Of a DNA stretch of 6,014 bases, positions 1 to 5,981 are shown piece by piece. This DNA comes from an uncultured Collinsella sp. (lineage in GTDB: Bacteria; Actinomycetota; Coriobacteriia; Coriobacteriales; Coriobacteriaceae): NCBI GenBank assembly GCA_902388545.1, contig CABMPS010000125.1, positions 1 through 6,014 of the forward strand. Direction: 5' to 3'. The position numbers and the translations under genes were made by a program. The stretch's first letter is position 1, and the number at the start of each line of letters is the position of its first letter. Below the pieces are notes generated by a model that saw only the letters and a list, made by a program, of their open reading frames with translations, did not search any database and had not been told where the DNA came from.

Positions 1-291
1 GCCCTCGGCAAGCGACCACTCAACGTGCTGCTTAGCCCAGCTGAGCATGTTATGGGTAAGCGGTTCGCCCTGCACCAGACGCTCGGACAGCGCGCGAATG
101 TGGCGGTTGAGCATGGGCACCTTTTTGTTGGACATGCGCCAACGGCAGACAAGCGCGGGCTTGTCGAGCGTAAACTTCTCGACCGCCTCCTGATTGGCGC
201 AAAAATCCTCGTACGCACGCTGATCCTCGGCATTGCCAAACAGCTCGGCATCATCAATCTGGGGCATGGTTGTACCTTTCGTGTTAGTCAT
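1..291 (-). CDS. Unrecognised protein, N-terminal 97 residues (runs off left edge)
   Basis: The frame is open from an ATG at 291 to the window edge with no stop, so the C-terminus is missing. An in-frame TAA at 303-301 fixes the start to one of two ATGs: 291 (MTNTKGTTMPQIDD...) or 267 (MPQIDDAELFGN...). The ATG at 267 has AAAGG at 279-275 with 7 nt spacing. The ATG at 291 has GAGG at 300-297 with 5 nt spacing, but that overlaps a candidate -10 box. The visible part is soluble and charged: an acidic N-terminus (DDAELFGNAEDQRAYEDF), then KPALVCRWRMSNKKVPMLNRH and a helical stretch ending AKQHVEWSLAEG. There is no signal peptide, membrane segment or catalytic motif that I recognise, and I do not assign a family. 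It lies downstream of purH on the same strand, separated by a terminator, so it is probably its own transcription unit. Confidence 0.75.
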   Translation of the reverse strand, partial: MTNTKGTTMPQIDDAELFGNAEDQRAYEDFCANQEAVEKFTLDKPALVCRWRMSNKKVPMLNRHIRALSERLVQGEPLTHNMLSWAKQHVEWSLAEG

Positions 292-299
292 TCCGTCCT

Positions 300-305
300 C
301 TTATA
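300..305 (-). promoter_or_regulatory. Candidate -10 box (TATAAG) for the left-edge gene
   Basis: Reading on the minus strand, TATAAG lies between the purH terminator hairpin (left arm ends at 309) and the ATG at 291. It matches the TATAAT consensus at five of six positions. Transcription would begin around 293-291, giving either a leaderless message starting at the ATG at 291 or a leader of about 25 nt serving the ATG at 267. No good -35 box is visible, because the upstream bases lie inside the terminator stem. This is inference from position and consensus only. Confidence 0.35.
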
Positions 306-308
306 CCA

Positions 309-343
309 AAAAGACGGCCCTCCAAACGGAGCGGCCGTCTTTT
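309..343 (-). terminator. Rho-independent terminator after purH
   Basis: An 11-bp perfect stem (309-319 with 333-343, AAAAGACGGCC/GGCCGTCTTTT) encloses a loop that can itself pair CTCC with GGAG (320-323/328-331). On the minus strand it ends in TTTTTGG, and on the plus strand in TTTT, so it could work both ways. It lies about 200 nt past the purH stop and is the only strong terminator before the next minus-strand gene. Confidence 0.85.
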
Positions 344-427
344 GCAGAGATTATTTTAGAAGCGAGGCGGTCCAAGGGACGAGATAACATCCCATCCTCC
401 CCAGTCAACCTAACAGGTCGGCGAGGG

Positions 428-520
428 TTGCCCAGGTGCCGCAGATTGCCGTGAAAGAGGAGCGACGCGTACTTGGGTACGCGAGCGACGAATGAGCGGC
501 AAGGTGCGGTGGTTGGGCAA
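428..520. repeat. Long imperfect inverted repeat with inner 7-bp hairpin
   Basis: The arms at 428-452 and 496-520 can pair over about 25 positions: TTGCCCA with TGGGCAA (428-434/514-520), CCGCA with TGCGG (439-443/505-509), and TTGCCG with CGGCAA (446-451/497-502). Inside, CGCGTAC and GTACGCG (466-472/477-483) form a perfect 7-bp stem with a TTGG loop. Several of the unmatched arm positions become G-U pairs only if the plus strand is transcribed (435/513, 437/511, 438/510, 452/496). The element lies between the purH stop and its terminator, so the purH mRNA would carry it in the other orientation. It may be a dispersed repeat or a structured RNA; I cannot tell which. Confidence 0.6.
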
Positions 521-541
521 GCCGCAGCGCCACCTCCCTAC

Positions 542-2149
542 TTAATGGCGGAAGTGGCGGGCACCCGTGAAAACCATAGCAATATTGTGCTCGTTGCAGG
601 CCTGGATGCTCTCGTCGTCGCGCTTGGAGCCGCCGGGCTGGATGATGCAGGTCACGCCGTGCGCGGCAAGCACGTCGACGTTGTCGCGGAACGGGAAGAA
701 CGCGTCGCTTGCACAGGCAAAGCCGCCCTTCTCCACGCCCTCGCGCTCGCAGAAGTCCTCGGCACGCTCACAGGCAAGCAGCGCGGAGTCAACGCGGTTG
801 GGCTGACCCGGGCCCATGCCAATGCCGGCCTTGCCCTTGGAGACCAGAATAGCGTTGGACTTGACGCCTTTGCAGACCTTCCAGGCAAACTCGAGCTCGG
901 CCATCTCGGCGTCGGTGGGCTTGCGGTCGGTGGGGAACGTAAAGGTCGCGGGATCCTCGGTCACGTGGTCGACTTCCTGCACCAGCATGCCGCCGTCGAT
1001 GGAGCGCAGCTCCACCTGGGCACCGTGGTCCACGCCGCCGGTAGCCAGCACGCGCAGGTTGGGGCGCTTGGCCATGCGCTCGAGCGCCCCATCGGTATAG
1101 CTCGGGGCGATGACGACCTCGACGAACTGCTTGTTCTGATCGGCAAAGTGCTCAACCAGCTCATAGGGAACCTCGCGGTTGCAGGCGATGATGCCGCCGA
1201 AGGCGCTCTTGGGATCGCAGGCAAAAGCGCGGTCGTAGGCGGCCGTGATGTCCTCGGCAACGGCGGAACCGCAGGGGTTCTGATGCTTGAGGATCACGCA
1301 GGCCGGCTCGTCGAACTCGCGGACCAGGTTCCAGGCGGCATCGGCGTCCAGATAGTTGTTGTAGCTGAGCGGCTTGCCCTGGATCTGCTCGGAGCCCACA
1401 AGCGGGAACTGAGAGCTCGCGGTGTTCTCGCAGCCCTCGGCAAAGCGGTAGACCGTGGCCTTCTGCTGCGGGTTCTCGCCATAGCGCAGGTCGTCGACCT
1501 TCTCCAGCGAGATCTCGAGCTTGGCAGAGGTGTCCGCCACGTCGCTTGCCTGGGCGGCAAGCCAACGGGAGATAGCCGTGTCGTAGGCGGCGGTGGTCTG
1601 GTAGACCTTCACCTGCAGGCGACGACGGGTGGCAAGCGTGGTGCAACCGCCGGTCTCGTGCATCTCGGCCAGGACGGCATCATAGTCGGCCGGGTCGGAG
1701 ATGACGGTAACGCTCGCGGCGTTCTTGGCGGCAGAGCGCAGCATGGAGGGGCCACCGATGTCGATGTGCTCGATGGCATCCGCAAAGGTGACCTCGGGGT
1801 TGGCGACGGTCTTCTCGAACTCGTACAGGTTGACGACGACCAGGTCGATCAGCTTAATGCCGTGCTGAGCCGCCTCCTGCATGTGCTGCTCGGAATCGCG
1901 GCGGGCCAGCAGCGCGCCGTGAACCTTGGGATGCAGGGTCTTAACGCGGCCGTCCATCATCTCGGGATAGCCCGTGAACTCCTCGATGGGGGTCACGGGA
2001 ACGCCCGCATCCTCGATAGCACGAGCCGTACCGCCCGTAGAGATGATCTCGACGCCAAAGTCATCGACCAGCGTGCGTGCGAAATCGACGACGCCCGTCT
2101 TGTCGGTGACCGAGATCAACGCGCGCGCGATCTTCACATCAGATCCCAT
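542..2149 (-). CDS. purH: Bifunctional AICAR transformylase / IMP cyclohydrolase
   Basis: This cytoplasmic enzyme does the last two steps of de novo purine synthesis: AICAR plus 10-formyl-tetrahydrofolate gives FAICAR, which is then closed to IMP. The 535 residues match the usual bacterial length (E. coli about 529). The N-terminal MGS-like cyclohydrolase domain (about 1-200) shows ISVTDKTG (12-19), STGGTA (37-42), [16 protein letters not shown] (69-84) and [13 protein letters not shown] (131-143). The transformylase domain shows RYGENPQQ (222-229), the catalytic Lys-His in KHQNPCG (288-294), [13 protein letters not shown] (315-327), KSNAI (430-434), QPNRVDS (449-455), ASDAFFPF (480-487), QPGGSKRDD (506-512 region) and the standard RHFRH C-terminus. 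The start has AGGAGG at 2160-2155, 5 nt upstream. No other pur gene lies alongside, so it seems to be transcribed alone from the divergent spacer. All key motifs are intact. Confidence 0.98.
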   Translation of the reverse strand: MGSDVKIARALISVTDKTGVVDFARTLVDDFGVEIISTGGTARAIEDAGVPVTPIEEFTGYPEMMDGRVKTLHPKVHGALLARRDSEQHMQEAAQHGIKLIDLVVVNLYEFEKTVANPEVTFADAIEHIDIGGPSMLRSAAKNAASVTVISDPADYDAVLAEMHETGGCTTLATRRRLQVKVYQTTAAYDTAISRWLAAQASDVADTSAKLEISLEKVDDLRYGENPQQKATVYRFAEGCENTASSQFPLVGSEQIQGKPLSYNNYLDADAAWNLVREFDEPACVILKHQNPCGSAVAEDITAAYDRAFACDPKSAFGGIIACNREVPYELVEHFADQNKQFVEVVIAPSYTDGALERMAKRPNLRVLATGGVDHGAQVELRSIDGGMLVQEVDHVTEDPATFTFPTDRKPTDAEMAELEFAWKVCKGVKSNAILVSKGKAGIGMGPGQPNRVDSALLACERAEDFCEREGVEKGGFACASDAFFPFRDNVDVLAAHGVTCIIQPGGSKRDDESIQACNEHNIAMVFTGARHFRH

Positions 2150-2246
2150 GCAGTCCTCCTGTCTGGTACGCCGCCGTGCTCCGTGAGTCGGTGATACGTC
2201 GATCTGCAGCGCTCGCGCGGCGACAATGAAAATACTGATTCAATGT

Positions 2247-2264
2247 AGCGCATCGAGCGCATCG
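2247..2264. repeat. 9-bp perfect tandem repeat in the purH/acetyltransferase spacer
   Basis: AGCGCATCG occurs twice back to back (2247-2255 and 2256-2264), followed by ATGCA so that the end also reads GCATCGATGC, a palindrome. It lies about 100 bp upstream of purH and about 165 bp upstream of the acetyltransferase in the 277-bp divergent spacer (2150-2426), where promoters for both genes must lie. On the minus strand the repeat is followed by TACATT, a possible -10 box for purH. I see no convincing -35 for either gene, and nothing I recognise as a riboswitch. A regulator site is possible but unproven. Confidence 0.4.
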
Positions 2265-2426
2265 ATGCACCCCGCAACGGTCGCATGTGCAGAAAAAGCT
2301 CGCGAGTGGAGGGTGTTGGCGCGGCGTCGGGCACGGTGAGTTCATGGAACACAGGGGCACCATAATTAGATGCCAACGGCGTGGTAGAACTGTGCTCGAT
2401 ATGCATCCGCAAAAGAAAGAGGCACT

Positions 2427-3068
2427 ATGGTCTCGCGGGTTCTCTACCGACCGTTTGATACCGAAGATTTCGACGCCATCGCGCTGATCTTGCAGCAGCT
2501 TTGGCACAACAACTCGGATAACGATGAGTACAACCGCCTCGAGGCCGCGTGCGACCTTGCCTACTGCCTTTCGTCGTCGACGTTTTCGCAGGTTGCGGTG
2601 ATTGACGGTCAGGCGCGTGGCATTTCGCTCGCGCGTGCGGGACAGAGCTCCGGCGCCACCGTTAAGGAACACTGGATGGATACCGAACGCGCGCTGCTAT
2701 CGCAGATGCGTGAGCTGGAGCCCGATGCCTGCGCCGAGTATCTCTCGTTTGTGCGCGCAACCATCCGAACCAACAACCGTCTGCTCGAGAGCAGCCCGTT
2801 GCCGCACGACAACGAGGTCACGCTGCTCGCCGTGGATCGCGATGTCCATGGCCTGGGCGTTGGCACGGTTCTGCTCGATGCCGCAGTCTCGCACCTGTCC
2901 TCGCTTGGAGCGACGAGGGCGCACCTGTACACCGACTCCAACTGCTCGTGGAAGTTCTACGAGCTGCACGGCTTTAAGCGCACGGCCACGCACCGCGCCA
3001 ACCGCGAAGAGCGCCGCCACGCCATGCCGCGCGAAAGCTTTCTCTACGAACTCGACCTAACAGCCTAG
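2427..3068 (+). CDS. GNAT-family N-acetyltransferase
   Basis: This is a predicted acetyl-CoA-dependent N-acetyltransferase of 213 residues; the substrate is unknown. The GNAT core is in the C-terminal half. Beta-4 and the pyrophosphate loop are at about 130-157 (NEVTLLAVDRDVHGLGVGTVL), where HGLGVG (141-146) stands for the usual Q/R-x-x-G-x-G/A with His in the first place. Motif B is at 166-185 (HLYTDSNCSWKFYELHGF), with the Tyr-Glu-x-x-Gly-Phe ending common in the family. The N-terminus (MVSRVLYRPFDTEDFDAI) fits beta-1 and alpha-1. The insert at about 65-125, between the beta-3 region and beta-4, is long and helical and may shape the acceptor site. The start has AAAGAGG at 2416-2422, 4 nt upstream. 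It is divergent from purH and converges on the DUF2207 gene, so it is probably monocistronic. No signal peptide or membrane segment is seen. Confidence 0.9.
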   Translation: MVSRVLYRPFDTEDFDAIALILQQLWHNNSDNDEYNRLEAACDLAYCLSSSTFSQVAVIDGQARGISLARAGQSSGATVKEHWMDTERALLSQMRELEPDACAEYLSFVRATIRTNNRLLESSPLPHDNEVTLLAVDRDVHGLGVGTVLLDAAVSHLSSLGATRAHLYTDSNCSWKFYELHGFKRTATHRANREERRHAMPRESFLYELDLTA

Positions 3069-3086
3069 CCCAAGCAGCCACACCTG

Positions 3087-3151
3087 GTCATTTAAGAACG
3101 TCCCCAATGACTGATCCCCAACAACTAGTCATTTAAGTCTGTCCCCAATGA
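3087..3151 (+). repeat. Two direct copies of a short GTCCCC-type (REP-like) repeat
   Basis: Copy 1 (3087-3110) and copy 2 (3128-3151) share GTCATTTAAG, then three or four variable bases, then GTCCCCAATGA; they differ only at 3097-3099 versus 3138-3140 (AAC against TCT). Copy 1 has inverted ends (GTCATT at 3087-3092, AATGAC at 3106-3111). They lie 41 bp apart, just past the acetyltransferase stop. Pairs of GTCTGTCCCC-like words are typical of extragenic repeats linked to REP-associated tyrosine transposases in other bacteria; that link is inference here, as no transposase is in the window. Confidence 0.7.
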
Positions 3152-3179
3152 GTGGCCTAGGGGGTTTGTAGATAGCCCT

Positions 3180-3405
3180 GGTCAAAAAACATCAAATATG
3201 AGTACTGTTACCTTTTTAGTAGCAGCGATTTGGGGCATTTTTGATGCTTATAGGCATGACGACCAGCTGCACGAGCTGACATAACTCCCCAAATGTTCAA
3301 TAAAATGGGCTCCTAACGAGAAGTACTCTCATTAGGAGCCCATTATTATGTGCAAACATATGTGACCAACGCAGCAACAGTACTCATATTTGGCATTTTT
3401 TGTCC
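3180..3405. repeat. 226-bp element bounded by 31-bp inverted repeats
   Basis: The left arm (3180-3210) and the reverse complement of the right arm (3375-3405) agree at 26 of 31 positions, including six A's and a 17-base identical block, CAAATATGAGTACTGTT. Nested inside are an 8-bp inverted repeat (ATTTGGGG 3228-3235, CCCCAAAT 3287-3294) and a strong hairpin (3304-3344). No gene lies between the arms, and I see no clear target-site duplication. It is either a small non-autonomous mobile element or two dispersed repeats lying head to head. The left and right arms differ mainly in the four bases after the A-run. Confidence 0.65.
3304..3344. terminator. Strong hairpin, likely bidirectional terminator
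   Basis: The 13-bp perfect outer stem (3304-3316 with 3332-3344, AATGGGCTCCTAA/TTAGGAGCCCATT) carries an inner 4-bp stem GAGA/TCTC (3318-3321/3327-3330) across one mismatch and a 5-nt loop. On the minus strand it is followed by TTATTGAAC after the ATT of the stem; on the plus strand by ATTATG. It lies between convergent genes, 236 nt past the acetyltransferase stop and 177 nt past the DUF2207 stop, and could end both transcripts. The U-tract is weak on both strands, so read-through is possible. Confidence 0.6.
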
Positions 3406-3520
3406 ACTGTCCCTTGCGCGAAGGTCCGCAGCGGAAAGTTTGACCCGTTTCGATGCACAAAAATGGGATGAATCTTCCCTGGCAACCGCCCAGAAAGATC
3501 CACCCCAAAGCAAGCGCTCG
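3384..3520 (-). other. Possible repeat-derived ORF remnant downstream of the DUF2207 gene
   Basis: Just past the DUF2207 stop, in another frame on the same strand, an open stretch reads GVDLSGRLPGKIHPIFVHRN, then GSNFPLRTFAQGTVDKKCQI, then TGA at 3386-3384. It has no start codon or ribosome site of its own in this stretch; going upstream, the frame passes into the glycine-tail codons of the DUF2207 gene. Its last bases are the right arm of the inverted repeat at 3375-3405. I have an impression of having seen this peptide as short hypothetical proteins in Collinsella, which would fit a dispersed repeat, but I cannot verify this. It is not called as a gene. Confidence 0.3.
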
Positions 3521-5467
3521 CTAGAACGTTCCGCCGCCGCCTCCGCCGACACCGCCACCGCCGCCACCGGAAAAGCCGCCGCCGCTGCCGCCGCTCGAGC
3601 TATCGGAACTCGAAGCCAGCTCGCGGATGGTCTCGTGATACACCTCGTTGAACGAATCGAGCGGAGACTCGTTGCCGTAGTGATGGTAATACCACCAGTA
3701 GCAGGGGTAGTTGTCGTAGAAATCGTCGCTGTTGCGCAGATCCGCAGGCACGGCCTCGGCCAGCTGTCGCAGCACTTCTTTCGAAACGCCCAGGGCAACG
3801 CCCATCACCAGCAGTTTGTTCCACAAGATTAGGTCGCTGGGGATAGCCTCCTTCAGGCGCGTAAAGTCCTCGAGCCAATGCTTGAGCGCCTTGCAGCGAG
3901 CCGCCACCTCGGCGCCCTCCGGCGTGTAACGGCGGAAGGTGCAGCTCAGGACAAAGCCCACGATCGTAACGGGGATCGAGATCATAGCGGCACCGACGTT
4001 GGCATCCGCAAAGTCGGTATAGAACAGAGAGCCCAGAATGCCAAAGACAATGATGATGCCGAGAACCAGGCCGGCCACCATCGCGATAGTGCCATCCGAT
4101 GCAATAAGCTCGCGCGCCTCCAGCTTGCCCTTAACTGTGCTCTGATAGTCCTCGAGCTTGTCGCCAACAGATGTGGTGCGCTCGCTAGCGTACTCCTCCA
4201 ACTCGCTAAACGTGCGCGAACGGACTCCGTCCTTATCGGGCTTAACGCCAGCAAAGAAGACCTTGAGCACGTCGCGATCGATGCCGTCCTTCTTGGCAGC
4301 CTTCCAGGCCTCGTCGGTCACTGTGATGCGATACGTCTGCTCCTCTTTTTCGCGACGGAGCAGACCCTTCTTCTTGGTCTCGGTCGCTTCTTCCAGCTTG
4401 ATCACGCGGTCGTCGGTGAGCTTCATAAGTGTGGCGATATATGCCTGATCGGGCACGTCGTTCCAGCTCATGAGAGCTGCAAGCACCGCGGGATGGTCGG
4501 CCGAGGGCACATCGCGGAAGTACTCGTCCTGGAAGAGTGGCTTGGGCTTGGGCCTGCGCAGCTTAAGCATCACGATCACACCGGTATAGGCAACCGCCAC
4601 GACAACACACACCACGGCAATCGCGCCGGCAACCGCACGCGCGTGCTCACGGCGAGCGTTGGCCTCGTCGGCCCATTCCTTCTCTTCGCTCAGAATCGTC
4701 GACATGCGCTCTTCGCTCGAGGCGGCGAGCTGCGGCACCCAGTCGTTGGGGAAGGCGATGCGTGCCTCGGCGAATTCGCCCTGGTGCACGCAGGGAATGG
4801 TATAGGTGACCATGGGCTCGTCCGCATCGAGTGACACGTCGCCCGTCAGCGGGCCGTGGCCCCATGCGCGGAAGTTATCGCCCTTGACGGCGGCCGTCCC
4901 GGCAGCGGCATTTGCAAAGTAGACTTCCATCTCGACGTCATCGGAGTCCGCAGACCAGCCGTCACCCACAAATTTCCAGTAGAGCTCGGCGGTATCGGCC
5001 CAGTTCATAACCGCACCGGTCATGGTGTAGCTCACGTAGTAGATTGCGCTGTCGCCGCTCTCGTGAGGGCTGAACACCTTAATCCTTACGCCGTCACCGG
5101 TCTGCTCGACCGTGTAGACGCCAGAGTCGCCCTTGTTCGCGCTATCGACTTTGTTAAACGCGGTGTCCTCTTCCTCGACACTCAGCACGTCAACGCCCGC
5201 CGTGCCGCCCTGCTGGTTGGTGCCCGTATTGATCTCCCAAAACACGCCGTTGATGTCGTCGTCGAAATCAAACTGGCGTCCCTCGACAACGGTCAGCGAT
5301 CCATCGGCCTCGACCGTGGCACTGATGTAGGTTTGGGTCATGGAATACCCGTCGGCACGTGCAACGGCGGGCAACAGCAGCAGCGCGCACGCGACGAGCG
5401 CGCAAATGGAAGCAAATCGCGCAAACGGGCAGCGCTGCCGACAGGTCTTGGCAACGGGGGCGTTCAT
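3521..5467 (-). CDS. DUF2207 family membrane protein with signal peptide and glycine-rich tail
   Basis: This 648-residue protein fits the DUF2207 predicted membrane proteins, whose biochemical role is not known. In order: a signal peptide (1-38, hydrophobic core ICALVACALLLLPAV, cleavage likely after ARA at 36-38); an extracellular beta-rich DUF2207 domain at about 39-270; a first membrane helix at about 276-302, followed by the basic stretch KLRRPKPKP; a cytoplasmic region at about 305-455 that includes the charged ETKKKGLLRREKEEQ segment; two membrane helices at about 460-483 and 490-510; then RRYTPEGAEVAARCKALKHW, a conserved-looking cytoplasmic part. Near the end is a Tyr/Trp-rich patch (FYDNYPCYWWYYHHYG, about 583-598), and the last 25 residues are mostly glycine with a final Thr-Phe. 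Glycine-rich tails of this kind are usual in the family. I chose the start at 5467 because it has AAAGGA 7 nt upstream and puts the signal peptide at the N-terminus. The gene appears to stand alone, converging on the acetyltransferase gene. Confidence 0.9.
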   Translation of the reverse strand: MNAPVAKTCRQRCPFARFASICALVACALLLLPAVARADGYSMTQTYISATVEADGSLTVVEGRQFDFDDDINGVFWEINTGTNQQGGTAGVDVLSVEEEDTAFNKVDSANKGDSGVYTVEQTGDGVRIKVFSPHESGDSAIYYVSYTMTGAVMNWADTAELYWKFVGDGWSADSDDVEMEVYFANAAAGTAAVKGDNFRAWGHGPLTGDVSLDADEPMVTYTIPCVHQGEFAEARIAFPNDWVPQLAASSEERMSTILSEEKEWADEANARREHARAVAGAIAVVCVVVAVAYTGVIVMLKLRRPKPKPLFQDEYFRDVPSADHPAVLAALMSWNDVPDQAYIATLMKLTDDRVIKLEEATETKKKGLLRREKEEQTYRITVTDEAWKAAKKDGIDRDVLKVFFAGVKPDKDGVRSRTFSELEEYASERTTSVGDKLEDYQSTVKGKLEARELIASDGTIAMVAGLVLGIIIVFGILGSLFYTDFADANVGAAMISIPVTIVGFVLSCTFRRYTPEGAEVAARCKALKHWLEDFTRLKEAIPSDLILWNKLLVMGVALGVSKEVLRQLAEAVPADLRNSDDFYDNYPCYWWYYHHYGNESPLDSFNEVYHETIRELASSSDSSSGGSGGGFSGGGGGGVGGGGGGTF

Positions 5468-5474
5468 AGGCACA

Positions 5475-5480
5475 TCCTTT
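5475..5480 (-). promoter_or_regulatory. Ribosome binding site deciding the DUF2207 start
   Basis: AAAGGA on the minus strand is 7 nt from the ATG at 5467. The frame is open to an earlier ATG at 5503, but that one has no comparable site and would put 12 extra residues ahead of the signal peptide. Confidence 0.7.
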
Positions 5481-5588
5481 GTCTGTGATACCAGTAGCGT
5501 CATTGTCCCACGTTTGCGGGTTCATGTGACGAACATCTAGGTCAGCGGAGTATTAAACGGGACGAAAGTCACGCCCGCGACCGGCACC

Positions 5589-5625
5589 TGGGGACGTTCC
5601 TTATCTGCCGGCAATCTGGGACACT
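5589..5625 (-). repeat. Degenerate, inverted pair of the GTCCCC-type repeat
   Basis: Read on the minus strand, two words resemble the pair at 3087-3151: a GTGTCCC word (AAGGAGTGTCCCAGA, about 5629-5615) and GAACGTCCCCA (5599-5589), the latter identical to 11 bases of copy 1 at 3096-3106. The words start 27 bp apart and the variant order is reversed relative to the first pair. CCCAGGTGCCG (5592-5582) and CAGATTGCCG (5618-5609) also recur in the 428-452 arm. The region is the upstream spacer of the DUF2207 gene. Confidence 0.45.
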
Positions 5626-5744
5626 CCTTGGCATAGCCCGCTCCGGCATAGATACCACTTCATAGCTCCGTCACAGGTGTAGCGGCTTTGTGTGGGCGCG
5701 GCGTGAGCCGATTAAGCCGGCGAGCGAGGGGCATAAAGCAGTTG

Positions 5745-5776
5745 AGCGAAAACGGTTTGCCCCTTTGCCGTTCGCT
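5745..5776. repeat. Imperfect hairpin in the spacer
   Basis: AGCGAA (5745-5750) pairs with TTCGCT (5771-5776), and ACGG (5752-5755) with CCGT (5768-5771), with a small A bulge and a pyrimidine-rich loop. A 24-residue minus-strand reading frame (5786-5712, MILKRTAKGQTVF...) spans it, with a G-run too close to its ATG to be a normal ribosome site, so I do not call a gene. Function unknown; it may be part of a dispersed repeat. Confidence 0.35.
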
Positions 5777-5794
5777 TGAGGATCATGTCCCCCT

Positions 5795-5806
5795 TTTCCG
5801 CGGAAA
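5795..5806. repeat. Perfect 12-bp palindrome next to a hairpin
   Basis: TTTCCGCGGAAA is a perfect palindrome directly abutting the left arm of the hairpin at 5807-5834. One palindrome of this length is expected by chance in a window this size, so only its position makes it worth recording. Confidence 0.35.
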
Positions 5807-5834
5807 CCCCGGCAGTTGCGAAGAGCTGCCGGGG
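5807..5834. terminator. Terminator-like hairpin with no gene to terminate
   Basis: A 9-bp perfect GC-rich stem, CCCCGGCAG/CTGCCGGGG (5807-5815 with 5826-5834), has a 10-nt loop. On the plus strand it is followed by CTTCTGTCGTTT, and on the minus strand by TTTCC. The flanking genes point away from it on both sides, so no visible transcript needs ending here. It may mark the end of an unseen small RNA or be part of a repeat. The rest of the gene-free stretch 5652-5981 shows no tRNA or rRNA and no other ORF that I would support. Confidence 0.55.
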
Positions 5835-5968
5835 CTTCTGTCGTTTGAGGGGTTGAAGGGGCTGAGCTTGGGGCGGTAATCGAGGTGTTGAGTCGGTGCC
5901 CGCCGCGCACAACACGCAGCCTCGGCAACTCGCGAGCATCGACGACGCCCCCTCACCTCACCCCGCGC

Positions 5969-5974
5969 TATACT
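5969..5974 (+). promoter_or_regulatory. -10 box (TATACT) of a leaderless promoter
   Basis: TATACT ends 7 nt before the ATG at 5982. Since initiation normally falls 6-8 nt past the -10 box, the first transcribed base would be the A of the ATG. Such leaderless starts are common in actinobacteria. No clear -35 box is seen (the upstream bases are C-rich). Confidence 0.55.
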
Positions 5975-5981
5975 CGTCCGC

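Noticed and set aside
473..2194. 573-codon open frame on the plus strand
   Set aside because: It lies wholly opposite purH, has low-complexity Leu/Val/Ala/Gly/His content typical of the complement of GC-rich codons, and no ribosome site. It is a shadow of purH.
2150..2426. Possible purine riboswitch upstream of purH
   Set aside because: No three-way-junction pairing or conserved loop sequences of a purine riboswitch were found by eye, and no terminator stem lies in the purH leader.
2139..2672. 177-codon minus-strand frame across the purH/acetyltransferase spacer
   Set aside because: It overlaps the starts of both real genes, has no family resemblance, and its basic, Arg-rich content looks like a chance frame.
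3087..3151. CRISPR-like direct repeats
   Set aside because: Only two imperfect copies, a single 17-bp gap between them, and no cas genes; a REP-like repeat fits better.
3350..3832. 160-codon plus-strand frame with an alanine run
   Set aside because: The alanine run is the complement of the DUF2207 glycine codons; the frame starts inside a repeat and has no ribosome site.
3878..4834. 318-codon plus-strand frame, and a 210-codon one at 4856-5488
   Set aside because: Both are antisense to the DUF2207 gene, with no recognisable domain, and reflect its codon bias.
5468..5503. Earlier ATG at 5503 for the DUF2207 protein
   Set aside because: It has no good ribosome site and would add residues ahead of a complete signal peptide; the ATG at 5467 has AAAGGA at ideal spacing.
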